A stretch of 42,392 nt of DNA from WGOA01 sp964429745. Its GTDB lineage: Bacteria; Bacteroidota; Bacteroidia; Chitinophagales; BACL12. The stretch covers positions 1-42,392 of the forward strand of contig CAYSDI010000019.1 of assembly GCA_964429745.1 (NCBI GenBank), written 5' to 3'. The notes beneath the pieces were generated by a model. It was not told where the DNA came from, did not search any database, and saw only the letters and a program-made list of their open reading frames with translations. Below are positions 6,145 to 15,100 of the stretch, piece by piece. Position 1 is the first letter of the stretch; each line of letters begins with the position of its first letter. The position numbers were made by a program, and so were the translations under genes.

Positions 6145-8883
6145 CTATTGCTTAAAGACCGGTTGTGGAGCAAAACCCTGCAGTTGGAAATAATACACTC
6201 CAGCAGGCAGGCTTTCCAAAGGCAAGGCGCGAACCTGCATTCCTGAATCGCCCTCAAATTGCCCCGACAACAGGGGCTTCCCATTGATACTGCTAAGCAC
6301 CCAAGGCAGCGGCAGCGAGAGGCGGTTGACGTAACGCACGTTCACTTCGCTTTGCACCGGATTGGGCCAAAGTTGGATTTCCTGGTTTTCAGGGATGGGC
6401 ACCCGCACGTGAACAGGGCCGTGCTCGGTGAACGACTCATCCGTGTCAACGGCGCGAAGGCGGTAGTACACAGAGCCGGCTTGGGCGTGTGGATCCATGA
6501 AGTGATAGCGGCGTTCTGAAACAGAATTTCCGGCAGCAGTAACGCGGCCAACAACCTGCCAAGAAACACCACTCGCATCTGCGCGAAGCACGTCAAAGTA
6601 GTCGGTCTGGATTTCTGTGGCGGTTGACCACTGCACGTGTACCGCATTATGTTCCCAAACCGCTGCAAAACGAAGCAGTTCAATGGGCAGAACCGTTCCA
6701 TCACCACCGCTCATCCGGTTGGACCAGGAACTGATGTTGGAAGTCCCGGCGCTGAAGATGCCGTTGTCATATAAGGTGATGATGTCCAGAATGCTGTCCG
6801 TATAGTTGCAGGCGGTCCCTGCGGTCAATACTGTAGCTTCGTAACAGAACGTATAACTGTTGCACGAATAACCCGGCGAGCCGTTGTTGGCATCCGCAGT
6901 TTTTGGAAGTGCGTTCGCATTGGCAACAAAGGTCCAGGTGGCGCTATCCGCAGATGCCGCAGCGGTGTACGAAGCCGTTTCCACCTGATTGATGAACACA
7001 TCAAACGAGGCTCCTCCATCGCCGTAGTTGTCTACGTATTTGATGCTGTAATTGCCGGGGTTTACGCACCAGTAGCCTTCAGAGATGGTGGTGTTGTTAG
7101 GGTAGCCCCCTGAGGGGGTAATGCCTAAGCCACCTTCGCCGCAGTCCACGTTTGCGGTATTTCCCCCGACAAAAATGGCCGAAGGCGACCCGCAGGGCTG
7201 GCCTTGCGGCACCAACTCCCAATAGAGTTCGCTGCCCCAATTGTCCGTAGTAATGTCAATGGCTACATCAATCTGGCCCCCGGAGCATCGGTTTACGCCA
7301 CCGCTGAAATTCCAGAAGATTTGTTGTCCTACCAGAGAGTCCACATTCCAGGATCCTAGTCCGTAAAAACCGGAACCTGGGCCGTCCGGGCTGAAATTGC
7401 TGATGGAGCCCAGGCATTCGCTGACGTCCAGGCGCACACTGTTCAGCCCTTGAAAGTTGGTTCCGTTAATCAAGACTTCATGGCAAATGGTATGCTGCTG
7501 CCCCTGCCCAACGGTAGGCGGAGGATCCGCGCCATTCCACTGGGTAACAATCCCATCGCCGTTGTCATCAGAAGGGCTGCAGGCAGGACCGGGAGCGATG
7601 TTGTTTTGGTAACAGTCCAGGTAGAGATCAAAGGCATCAATGCCATCGTTTCGGGCGTCGATGACTACGAAATACGTGCCGGCAGAGCCGAGCGGGCTGA
7701 TCTCAAAATCGTGGAACTCCGTGCCACGGGCAAAAGTGCCGCTGCTTATGTCGAAGGTGGCCTCGTCGGTACACGACGGTGCGTTGCAGCTTCCGGACAT
7801 CAGGATCACTTCAACGGTGCCGTCGTTGGCATCGCTGACATTGCGGAGCGTTACCCGAAGTCGGTCGGCATCTCCATCTGACGTGGTGAAGGCATAGTAG
7901 GCGTCCTGGCCAGGATAGCTGCCCGAGCCGCAGGTTCGGCTGGATTGATCGTTGCCCAGGCCAACAGTGGTTTGATTTAAGAATGCCTCGCCGCACAACG
8001 TGCCGGCAAAAGGATTGTTGCAGTCTTCTCCAGGGTCCGAGCCGGGGGGGGGTGGTGTGATGGTGATGTTGCCGGCTCCAGTGGTGTTGTTAAATCCTGA
8101 TACCCGAAGGTAATAGGTACTTCCCGCTACCACCGGGTAGTCTAAATAACTCTGCGTTGTGCCGCTGCAAGGACCAGCCGTTGCATCGTCGTTGCAGGCC
8201 AACTCACTGCCTGAACAGCTGTCCCAGAGCGAAAGGTGGGTATCCCACGAAGCGCCGCAAGTAGCGAACGACGTCATTCCCCCGTCAGTAGGTGAGTAGG
8301 CGTACCATATATCTCTATTGGCCGTGGCGCAGGAGACCACGCTTGACCCGCAGGCATTAGTGGTAGTAAATGCTGTCACTCCGGAGGAAATGGCTGTTGC
8401 CCTTTCACAAAAATCATTGCTCAGTCTTCGCCGGGAAACCGTCAGAGACATAGGAACGGATGTATTCACACAGCCCTTTAAACTGACCACCAGGTAATAG
8501 TCCCCTGCAGCAGGAGGCGTCCAGGATAGGCTGCTTTCGCCGTTGGGGACGCCACAACCGTCATTTACGTAGCCCCGGTTTGGAAACCCGGTCGTGGTGC
8601 GGTAGATGTTAATCTCCGTATCCGCTCCGGCTACCCCCCCACAAACCGAAAAAGTGTAGGTGTTGCTTGCTACGGCTGTAAACCGCAGCGCATCACCTGT
8701 GGTATAGGCGTCGAAGGTTTTTTGCCAGGTACAGGAGGAGTCTATTCGGGATGTTATGGTGTACAACCCGCTGCCGTTCCAGACAGAGTAGATGTCAGCG
8801 CATTGGCCAACTCCATACTTAGCTGCCGGCAGAACAAGCAAGACAACCAGCAGAAATCGGTAAAATCGGAGAGAGGAAAGCAT
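6145..8883 (-). CDS. Secreted multi-domain protein with T9SS type A sorting domain
   Basis: Encodes 912 residues. Residues 1-27 form a signal peptide (basic SSLRFYRF then a hydrophobic core, ending GVG-Q). The body contains repeated Cys-rich PPC-like beta domains: ANTYTFSVCGG..., FATCGASWDTHLSLWDSC near 200-215 with SYLDYPVVAGSTYYLRVSG, and a third copy with the GSYPGQDAYYAFT pattern. Further on are segments resembling extracellular beta-sandwiches (GNYSIKYVDNYGDGGASFDV). After about residue 735 comes a fibronectin-like stretch with the typical LRFAAVWEHNAVHVQWSTAT. It ends in IQLWPNPVQSEVNVRY...LPAGVYYFQLQ, the type A T9SS sorting signal. It is inferred to be exported by Sec and moved to the surface or medium by T9SS. 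No catalytic motif was recognised. A C8 tract encodes a Pro run near residue 280. Confidence 0.88.
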   Translation of the reverse strand: MLSSLRFYRFLLVVLLVLPAAKYGVGQCADIYSVWNGSGLYTITSRIDSSCTWQKTFDAYTTGDALRFTAVASNTYTFSVCGGVAGADTEINIYRTTTGFPNRGYVNDGCGVPNGESSLSWTPPAAGDYYLVVSLKGCVNTSVPMSLTVSRRRLSNDFCERATAISSGVTAFTTTNACGSSVVSCATANRDIWYAYSPTDGGMTSFATCGASWDTHLSLWDSCSGSELACNDDATAGPCSGTTQSYLDYPVVAGSTYYLRVSGFNNTTGAGNITITPPPPGSDPGEDCNNPFAGTLCGEAFLNQTTVGLGNDQSSRTCGSGSYPGQDAYYAFTTSDGDADRLRVTLRNVSDANDGTVEVILMSGSCNAPSCTDEATFDISSGTFARGTEFHDFEISPLGSAGTYFVVIDARNDGIDAFDLYLDCYQNNIAPGPACSPSDDNGDGIVTQWNGADPPPTVGQGQQHTICHEVLINGTNFQGLNSVRLDVSECLGSISNFSPDGPGSGFYGLGSWNVDSLVGQQIFWNFSGGVNRCSGGQIDVAIDITTDNWGSELYWELVPQGQPCGSPSAIFVGGNTANVDCGEGGLGITPSGGYPNNTTISEGYWCVNPGNYSIKYVDNYGDGGASFDVFINQVETASYTAAASADSATWTFVANANALPKTADANNGSPGYSCNSYTFCYEATVLTAGTACNYTDSILDIITLYDNGIFSAGTSNISSWSNRMSGGDGTVLPIELLRFAAVWEHNAVHVQWSTATEIQTDYFDVLRADASGVSWQVVGRVTAAGNSVSERRYHFMDPHAQAGSVYYRLRAVDTDESFTEHGPVHVRVPIPENQEIQLWPNPVQSEVNVRYVNRLSLPLPWVLSSINGKPLLSGQFEGDSGMQVRALPLESLPAGVYYFQLQGFAPQPVFKQ

Positions 8884-9203
8884 AGGGTCAAAAGCGATTG
8901 GGTCTCCTTATGCAGAATTACCGGGGTGATTTTCCGGTAAGGAATGGCTGACAACGAAAGCCACCGGAATGGGGGAAACCGTGAGAAATTGCCATGGTAA
9001 AGATTCTTGGGGCAATATGGTCTCCTTAGTGGATAAACACAGAACTTGAGGCTGGCCAATGTGACGTTTAAAACATTAAAAAAATAACTAATTCTATGGT
9101 TACATTCAGTGACCCTCGTCATGGGCAGAAAAAGCACAGAATTGCAAGCATTTGATAATCAGTGAATTAGCGTTTATTACAAAGAATAAACTATGCTTAA
9201 ACC
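8884..9203. other. Upstream region of the 6145-8883 gene, with dyad and direct repeat
   Basis: About 320 non-coding nt, A/T-rich to the right. It holds a 7-bp perfect dyad TTACCGG (8918-8924) / CCGGTAA (8934-8940) placed 35-57 nt upstream of the start codon, where an operator or leader hairpin could lie. It also holds a 10-bp direct repeat GGTCTCCTTA at 8901-8910 and 9019-9028; the minus-strand reading TAAGGAGACC resembles a Shine-Dalgarno sequence but is too far from the ATG to serve as one. No good TAnnTTTG box was found. Confidence 0.45.
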
Positions 9204-9244
9204 AAAAAAAGAGGGACCGTCCGGAATACGGACAGTCCCTCTTT
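9204..9244 (-). terminator. Intrinsic terminator of the 9279-11660 gene
   Basis: AAAGAGGGACCGTCCG (9208-9223) pairs with CGGACAGTCCCTCTTT (9229-9244) with a single mismatch around a 5-nt loop. On the minus strand the stem is followed by seven T residues (complement of 9204-9210). It lies 34 nt beyond the stop codon at 9279. This is the best textbook terminator in the window. Confidence 0.9.
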
Positions 9245-9278
9245 GTGACCAGGTTTAGGGCAAATTTGCCCTAAAGGG

Positions 9279-11660
9279 TTATTGGGCTTTGTATAGGCGC
9301 AAAGTGGCCGTTCCTGTTGCTGACCGCAAAGTAACCAGGTAGTTTCCGGTAACATAAGTGCTTAAATCCAGCGTAAGCTGCTGCCTTCCGGTGTTGGATT
9401 GCTGCTCACGGGATTCCAAAACCCGGCCAAGAAGATCACTGATTTCAACCGTGAATGCTTGTTGCTCTGTCATCTCCAAGTCAATCACGGCAAAGTCCGT
9501 GGCTGGGTTTGGGTAGAGGTTGAAATACGTCAGCCCGCCAAAGTTCTCCAAGCCGTTTGGCCCTTGAGTTATGGTAACCGTGTATTCCCGCTCCTCTCCG
9601 CTAATGGGGGCAGAGACCGTGTACACTAACGGGCTGCTAAAGTCCTGACTGGCAGCACTGGCGGGGCTAACCAGTTGACCGGTAATCTCAACCGTAGGTA
9701 CGAGGCTGGTCAGGTCCGTACCAAAAGGTACCACGGCGGCGATAGTATTGTTTACCTGATCTATGGTGGCGTTAACCGATGGAATCAAAGCATCAAAACG
9801 GAAACTCACGATGGCATTCGGGTAGTTGGTGCTGAAACCGGCGATGTCGGCGCGGTTGCGGGGAACCAATTTGTAGTTACTGAAGCTGAAGTATAAAAGC
9901 CCCTGAACAAATGGCAACACCTGACCCACTGCGATGCTGTCGCTGGAGAACTCAAAAGGAATGTCGCTGGAAAGGTCGTCAGCGCGCAAGCCTGAGCTGG
10001 CAGTTGCCGAGGTCGTGTTGAACTTCCACTCGCCAAACGGACCACCTGGGGCGTCGGCATTCAGACTGGTGACTGTCGCGTTGTCAAAGCGAAGCAGCAT
10101 GGCTTCATAAGGTTCGGTCTTCAGAAAGATGTTGGCGCCAAGGGTATCCGGGAGCAAGGTGCTGATGGGTGTGGGAAGCGGGTTGCCCGAAGACAGAAAC
10201 ACATACGTTACGTTTTGAAGGTAGGTAACCCCAAATTCTTCTACCACCGTACCGGAGGTGACGCGGATGCGGTCACCGCGGTACAGGCCATCGATACCTG
10301 GGGACGAGCGAACGAAAATTCCGCTCCAGGGCTGCGTACCGTCCTGGATAGCCAAAAGACCTAAATCGTAGGTCTGCAAGCCCGAGGTCACTACCCCTTC
10401 TACATCCAGCACGGGAAGTGTTTGACCGGCCCATGGCGAACCAAAACCAACTTCATTCTTCTGAATGCGCGCAATGCTGTTGATGCCGTCGTCGTACACA
10501 ATATAATTGGATCCGGTTGCCTCGTCATCCGGGCTAAAGGTGATGTTACCCCCATTATCGACAGCGCGAAAGTAATATTTGACAACAGTAGAATCCACAC
10601 CAGGTCCGGGAACAGTTGCCGTCCAGGTATCTGCTCCGCTGTTGGTCATGGGAACCATCGTAAACGTCAGTGTGGCCAAACCATAAGCGTAATAAAGTTC
10701 GGCTACGCTAATGGTGCCGTCGGCATCAGCAATGTTTGCGTTTATGGTTACCGTTTCGGTTGAAGTAGGAACCACCGGGGTGCGCGTAACTCCGCTCACG
10801 ATGGGCGGCGAGCTCGTAGCTGGGCCAACATCCGTTAAGTCGTGGGGAGCAATGAAGTATTCGCCAAAACTTTCGGTAATGGAACCGCGCAAAAAGGCCA
10901 AACTGGCGCCAACCACCGGAGGAGCATAAGTCAACGGCGTATTAGAAACACCGGAGGTTCCACTGATCCACTCAGGGCAATGCGTGTCAAGCACGTCGTT
11001 GCGAAAATGGCCACTGGCATCGCGGGTGGCCAGGAAATTGCCCAATCCGTCAGTAATATCCCACTGGAAACGTCCGCTAGAACCCGGCACCACATTGGTC
11101 ACAAAGATATCCTGGATCTCTACGTATGTGCCTTCGTATTGTTCGCCGTCCACCTTGTTTTGCACTGTCCCGTTCATCAACTCATCAATGGTGACGACAA
11201 TCGGGGCTGGCTTGGTGCCAAGGGCCTCAATGGAAGAAGGAATGGGCAGAATTTGAATTTGGGTATTAGCGCTAAAGTCGCTGATGATGCCGGTAAAACG
11301 CACGGTGTTGCCCACCTGGAAGTTGTCAATAAACAACGCGTTATCGCTGAGCGTTTCCAGACCTCCGGAAAACCCGATGGCGGTAGGGTCAATCAGGACT
11401 TCTACGCCTGCAAAAGGTGCACCCGGATTGGCTTGCACCCATGTGCCTTTGCGATTGGTGCTCAATCCGTAATCACAGGGATCAAAAGAGACCACGCCTT
11501 CGATCTGAACGGTATCGCCGTGCAGGTAGCTCAAGTCGCTGCCGGAGGCCAGGTCAACCGGGTCAATAAATTGAATATCGTAGATGTCAATGAGTGGGTA
11601 CTGAGCGTGAGCCACCAAGCTAAACAGCACGGCCACAGTTAAAAAGGAGAGCTTCTTCAT
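9279..11660 (-). CDS. Secreted OB-fold/Ig-like protein with T9SS type A sorting domain
   Basis: Encodes 793 residues from ATG 11660. MKKLSFLTVAVLFSLVAHAQ is a clean signal peptide. The frame is open to 11711, but a -7 promoter box at 11709-11716 overlaps the farther start, so 11660 is preferred. The first third has two segments resembling the OB-fold/nuclease-lid modules of extracellular nuclease-like proteins (YLHGDTVQIEGVVSFDP and YEGTYVEIQDIFVTNV). A second pair follows in the middle (LPVLDVEGVVTSGLQTYDLG and GDRIRVTSGTVVEEFGVTYL). Between them lies an Ig-like domain (VTRTPVVPTSTETVTINANI). Near the C-terminus is a DUF5018-like beta domain (EEREYTVTIT), then YFNLYPNPATDFAVIDLEM, the type A sorting signal. 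No nuclease catalytic domain was seen, so enzymatic function is not claimed. Confidence 0.87.
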   Translation of the reverse strand: MKKLSFLTVAVLFSLVAHAQYPLIDIYDIQFIDPVDLASGSDLSYLHGDTVQIEGVVSFDPCDYGLSTNRKGTWVQANPGAPFAGVEVLIDPTAIGFSGGLETLSDNALFIDNFQVGNTVRFTGIISDFSANTQIQILPIPSSIEALGTKPAPIVVTIDELMNGTVQNKVDGEQYEGTYVEIQDIFVTNVVPGSSGRFQWDITDGLGNFLATRDASGHFRNDVLDTHCPEWISGTSGVSNTPLTYAPPVVGASLAFLRGSITESFGEYFIAPHDLTDVGPATSSPPIVSGVTRTPVVPTSTETVTINANIADADGTISVAELYYAYGLATLTFTMVPMTNSGADTWTATVPGPGVDSTVVKYYFRAVDNGGNITFSPDDEATGSNYIVYDDGINSIARIQKNEVGFGSPWAGQTLPVLDVEGVVTSGLQTYDLGLLAIQDGTQPWSGIFVRSSPGIDGLYRGDRIRVTSGTVVEEFGVTYLQNVTYVFLSSGNPLPTPISTLLPDTLGANIFLKTEPYEAMLLRFDNATVTSLNADAPGGPFGEWKFNTTSATASSGLRADDLSSDIPFEFSSDSIAVGQVLPFVQGLLYFSFSNYKLVPRNRADIAGFSTNYPNAIVSFRFDALIPSVNATIDQVNNTIAAVVPFGTDLTSLVPTVEITGQLVSPASAASQDFSSPLVYTVSAPISGEEREYTVTITQGPNGLENFGGLTYFNLYPNPATDFAVIDLEMTEQQAFTVEISDLLGRVLESREQQSNTGRQQLTLDLSTYVTGNYLVTLRSATGTATLRLYKAQ

Positions 11661-11708
11661 GGGATTGCGGAACTGGGATCGGGTTAGGAAGAGTGCTTGA
11701 ATTTTCTG

Positions 11709-11716
11709 CAAAGGTA
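11709..11716 (-). promoter_or_regulatory. Bacteroidota -7 promoter box for the 9279-11660 gene
   Basis: The minus strand reads TACCTTTG, a perfect match to TAnnTTTG, 49 nt upstream of ATG 11660. No strong TTTG -33 element is present at the usual spacing (the closest is TTCG/TTAA), so the call rests on the -7 box and position. Confidence 0.45.
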
Positions 11717-11816
11717 GCCCTTAAGCCCCTATCGAAGATTAACCTAATGTTAAGTCAGTCTTAAAACGGTAAAATTTCGGGCGAAAAAAGATCCACTCAC
11801 CGAGCAACTTTTACCC

Positions 11817-13931
11817 TTAACGCAACACCGCAAACTTGCCCTGGCGAACTTTGCCAGTTTGCAAGTCCTTGACTGTGAACAGGTAAAGGCCTTGCGTGAT
11901 GGTTTGCTGGCTTTCAGACAACACATCCCAGGCATGCTCGCCCCCGGAAAACACCCGTTTGTCGGCTTCGCCGGCAAAATTGTCAAACCAGGCAATGTCG
12001 CTGCCGTTGTAAGTAACGGCGTCGTGGTCCAGGCTTGCCACCAAATCGCCGCCCAGCGTGTAAATGCGGATTTCCGCTTCTTGGGGCAGGTTGTAGAAAA
12101 TAATCTTGCGGGTGCGTGCCGTGGTACCGTCCCAGGCAGCGCCGAGACTGTACGGGTTAGGGTACACTCCCGGATCCAACTCGCTCTGCTCCAATTCCAA
12201 AGCCCCTACCCCCGGAAACACGCGAAAAGCGTTTTCCACAAAAGAAGACTCCAGGGATTCAATGCGAAGTTCTTCATCGCCTTCGTCAAAGCTGGTGACA
12301 ATGACCAGGTATTGCCATCCGTTCAACACCCCTTCGAACGAATACTGGTAGTGGTAGAGCACCGAGTCTCCTTCGAACTGAATGGGCTCGGTCAGGCGAA
12401 TAGCATCCAGCCCATTGTTGAACCCGACGGCATTACCGGGTTTGTCCCACTGTGCTGCAAGATTGGCTTCGGCCAATAAGTTCAAGCCTAAGTCATCCCC
12501 GGGTTGGCTGCGATAGACGCGGTAGCCCTCAAAATCCAATTTTTGCGAAATAGGGTCAATGGAGCTTTCGGCGGCGTCATCCCAAAAGATGTCGATTCGG
12601 TTGCCGGTGGGAATGATTTTGACTTTGGGCGTAGTGGGAGGTTCCGGCAAAATGTAACGATCCAATTCCCCGTCATTGTCCAGGTCTTCGCCGTCATCGA
12701 GGACACCGTTTCCGTTTAAGTCTTCGCCGTTGTAGGTGCGTTTTGCCCAACCCAAGTGGTCCACGAGCTCCTCGCGAGCCTCTCGCGTATCACGTGCCAG
12801 CCCAACGCTGCCAGGAGGCGAATTTTGTTTAGCGGCCACGAGCGCAAACACCACATTGAACGTCTCACCGGGTTCTACCGATTCCAAGGGCCCGGCCGAA
12901 ATGAGGTTGGTCAAACCGCCCGTGGTGCCTGGGTTGGCCAGGAATCCCGGAAGGTCTGGGTCAGCGAAGTTCAGACCGCGCCTGAGCTTCTCATAAGCCT
13001 GAACGTCGTCGGCTGGTGCATTGTAGGGGGGGGCACCGGTAGAATTAAAAATCCAAAAATTGCTGTGCACTTTGGGCTCCGGATAGCCCGCGGCGATTAC
13101 TCCCGCTGCATTGCTTGGATGAATGAACAAGTCGCGCCATTCGATGCCCAAAAACTGCACGGCGCCGTAAGAATCCGTGAATCCCGGATCGCCGTCGTTG
13201 TCGAAAGCGTAATTGGCCAGGCAGGAGTCCTGGTACCCGTAGCCCCCCTGGCTAAAAAACGCGGAGCCAAAATCCGTAGCCACGTTGACGTTGCGTACCA
13301 CCAGGTCTTGCCACATGCCCAGGTACACCGAATCCCAGGTTTTGAGGCTTTCGTTGGTAATTTCATAATTGAGCAACACGAAAAAATCTGCGAAGGAATA
13401 ATTCCATGCATAGGTTTCCATATGCACTTGGGCACCTAAGGGTTGCAGATGGTCAGAGATCAGAATGGAGGTTCCGGGAATAACAATGTTTTTGTCCGAA
13501 AAATCGATGACCATGTCCTGATGGCTCACCCCGTCAAAGGCAAAGAACTCGGAATTGGTGAGCGTGGAGCGCTGGAGAATGCTGGCTCCTACTTCGGCAC
13601 TGAATTCAAATCCGGCAGCTCCGGTGCTGTAGCCAGAAGAGGCGTCCTGGGCCACCGTGCTAACTTGCGTCTGGCCCTCAACACGGGCGCCAATCCACAA
13701 ACCGCTTTCAAACAAATGCTCAATACCCGAATTGATTGGATACTCCATAGAAGGCGCACCAGATGGATCGTTGCGCACGTTGGGCCGGCCCAGCGTTCCG
13801 ACGGTGGTCAGGTTGACCCCGAGGTTGCCCACTTCTATGGTGCGTTGCTCAAAAGAGGCTTGACCAGATAGCCGTGCAGGAAGCAGCAACAGGATAGGGA
13901 TTATGAGCACTAACCATTCGAGCTTGCGCAC
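11817..13931 (-). CDS. Secreted protein with fibronectin-like region and T9SS/FlgD-like C-terminal domain
   Basis: Encodes 704 residues from GTG 13931, whose N-terminus MRKLEWLVLIIPILLLLP ending LSGQA is a classical signal peptide. The frame stays open to 14069 and an ATG at 13988 exists, but a perfect -7 box at 13994-14001 would leave almost no leader for that ATG, and the upstream residues look non-coding. The large N-terminal beta-rich region includes ESGLWIGARVEGQTQVST and DLVVRNVNVATDFGSAFFSQ. A short Asp/Gly-rich calcium-loop-like stretch (EDLNGNGVLDDGEDLDNDGE) precedes a fibronectin-like segment with RIDIFWDDAAE and FEGYRVYRS. The C-terminus (DPGVYPNPYSLGAAW... EIRIYTLGGDLV... QGLYLFTVKD) is of the sorting-domain/FlgD-Ig type. 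Similar long proteins are common T9SS cargo; the specific role is unknown. Confidence 0.86.
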   Translation of the reverse strand: MRKLEWLVLIIPILLLLPARLSGQASFEQRTIEVGNLGVNLTTVGTLGRPNVRNDPSGAPSMEYPINSGIEHLFESGLWIGARVEGQTQVSTVAQDASSGYSTGAAGFEFSAEVGASILQRSTLTNSEFFAFDGVSHQDMVIDFSDKNIVIPGTSILISDHLQPLGAQVHMETYAWNYSFADFFVLLNYEITNESLKTWDSVYLGMWQDLVVRNVNVATDFGSAFFSQGGYGYQDSCLANYAFDNDGDPGFTDSYGAVQFLGIEWRDLFIHPSNAAGVIAAGYPEPKVHSNFWIFNSTGAPPYNAPADDVQAYEKLRRGLNFADPDLPGFLANPGTTGGLTNLISAGPLESVEPGETFNVVFALVAAKQNSPPGSVGLARDTREAREELVDHLGWAKRTYNGEDLNGNGVLDDGEDLDNDGELDRYILPEPPTTPKVKIIPTGNRIDIFWDDAAESSIDPISQKLDFEGYRVYRSQPGDDLGLNLLAEANLAAQWDKPGNAVGFNNGLDAIRLTEPIQFEGDSVLYHYQYSFEGVLNGWQYLVIVTSFDEGDEELRIESLESSFVENAFRVFPGVGALELEQSELDPGVYPNPYSLGAAWDGTTARTRKIIFYNLPQEAEIRIYTLGGDLVASLDHDAVTYNGSDIAWFDNFAGEADKRVFSGGEHAWDVLSESQQTITQGLYLFTVKDLQTGKVRQGKFAVLR

Positions 13932-13993
13932 AAACACCAATGATGCACAACGAGCGGCATTGTTCCCTGGAAAGCAAAAAACCGACATTGGCG

Positions 13994-14001
13994 CAAAGGT
14001 A
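13994..14001 (-). promoter_or_regulatory. Bacteroidota -7 promoter box for the 11817-13931 gene
   Basis: The minus strand reads TACCTTTG, a perfect TAnnTTTG match and identical to the box ahead of the neighbouring cargo gene at 11709. Transcription would begin around 13987, which supports a start codon downstream of it (GTG 13931). A convincing -33 TTTG was not found. Confidence 0.42.
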
Positions 14002-14080
14002 GCCAGCCGCCTGGCAATTTTCCTGAACAGAAGACCTGACCCTTGGTAAATTCCTTTCCTTTGCAGCAAAAATCACGCTT

Positions 14081-15082
14081 ATGCTCCTCGCGATTGTCCT
14101 CTTAGCCCTCGGGGTTGCCGCGCTTTTAGCGGGTGCCGAGTTTTTTGTGGGCGGAGCAGCCGCGATTGCACGACGCTACAGAGTTTCAGAACTCGTCATT
14201 GGATTGACCATCGTTAGTATGGGCACTTCTGCCCCGGAATTGATCGTTAACACATTTGCTGCTTTCCAGGGCAGCACCGGGCTGGCCTTTGGCAACATCA
14301 TTGGCAGCAACAATTTCAACCTGTTACTCATTTTAGGAATCAGCGGTCTGATCACCCCGCTGGTGGTGCAAAAACCCACGGTCTGGAAAGAGATTCCGTT
14401 CTCCGGGGCTGCGGCTTTGCTATTGGCTCTATTGTTGGTTGATTTTGGCCATGACCCGGTGCTTACCCGCATTGACGGCCTGCTCCTTCTTCTCGGATTC
14501 GGTCTTTTTCTGGTTTACGCATGGCGGAGCATGAAGCAGGACAATGCCGCCGAATTGCCCGTAGCGAGCCCTTTAGAGCCAGAACCTGCTTCTAACCGTT
14601 GGATTGACGTGGCCATGGGTGTGATTCCCAAAAAACTTCAAGAGCCTTTTTTGCTGATTAGCGGGTTGGCGTTGCTGGTGGTTGGAGGACGGATGGTGGT
14701 AGATCAGGCCATCGTGATCGCCGCCAATCTGGGCATGTCTGAGCGCATCATCGGGTTGACCATTGTGGCCATGGGCACTTCGCTGCCCGAATTGGCTACT
14801 TCGGTGGTAGCCGCTATCCGGGGCAAGGCCGACATCGCTGTGGGCAACGTCATCGGCTCAAATATCTTTAACATTCTTTTCGTGCTTGGGCTAACCGGGG
14901 TGATTATCCCATTGCCCTACGACCGGAGTTTTGACCGGGAAATGCTCCTGCTGGGCATGGGTACGGTGGCGGTGTTCCTCATGATGTTCACCGGCAAACG
15001 GCATCGGCTGGACCGCTGGGAAGCAGCCTTGCTAATTCTAGGCTACGGTTTGTGGACAGGCCTGGTAACCTTTCAAGCCTGA
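14081..15082 (+). CDS. Calcium/sodium antiporter (CaCA family, YrbG-like)
   Basis: Inner-membrane cation exchanger of 333 residues with about ten membrane helices. It has the two inverted alpha-repeats of the family: ELVIGLTIVSMGTSAPELIV near residues 38-57 and RIIGLTIVAMGTSLPELATS near 224-243, each followed by a GNIIGSNNFN or GNVIGSNIFN motif. These acidic GTSxPE and GSNxFN blocks form the ion-binding site in homologues. A short cytoplasmic loop with EPEPASNR separates the halves. It is transcribed divergently from the secreted-protein gene and convergently with typA, its stop lying 18 nt from the typA stop. The ion (Ca2+ with Na+ or K+) is inferred from the family. Confidence 0.92.
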   Translation: MLLAIVLLALGVAALLAGAEFFVGGAAAIARRYRVSELVIGLTIVSMGTSAPELIVNTFAAFQGSTGLAFGNIIGSNNFNLLLILGISGLITPLVVQKPTVWKEIPFSGAAALLLALLLVDFGHDPVLTRIDGLLLLLGFGLFLVYAWRSMKQDNAAELPVASPLEPEPASNRWIDVAMGVIPKKLQEPFLLISGLALLVVGGRMVVDQAIVIAANLGMSERIIGLTIVAMGTSLPELATSVVAAIRGKADIAVGNVIGSNIFNILFVLGLTGVIIPLPYDRSFDREMLLLGMGTVAVFLMMFTGKRHRLDRWEAALLILGYGLWTGLVTFQA

Positions 15083-15100
15083 GCTAGCGGCGCTCCTAAA

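Noticed and set aside
8901..9028. Direct repeat GGTCTCCTTA at 8901 and 9019 as duplicated promoters or ribosome-binding sites
   Set aside because: The nearer one is about 20 nt or more from the start codon and no promoter box accompanies either; a 10-bp repeat in this distance can arise by chance.
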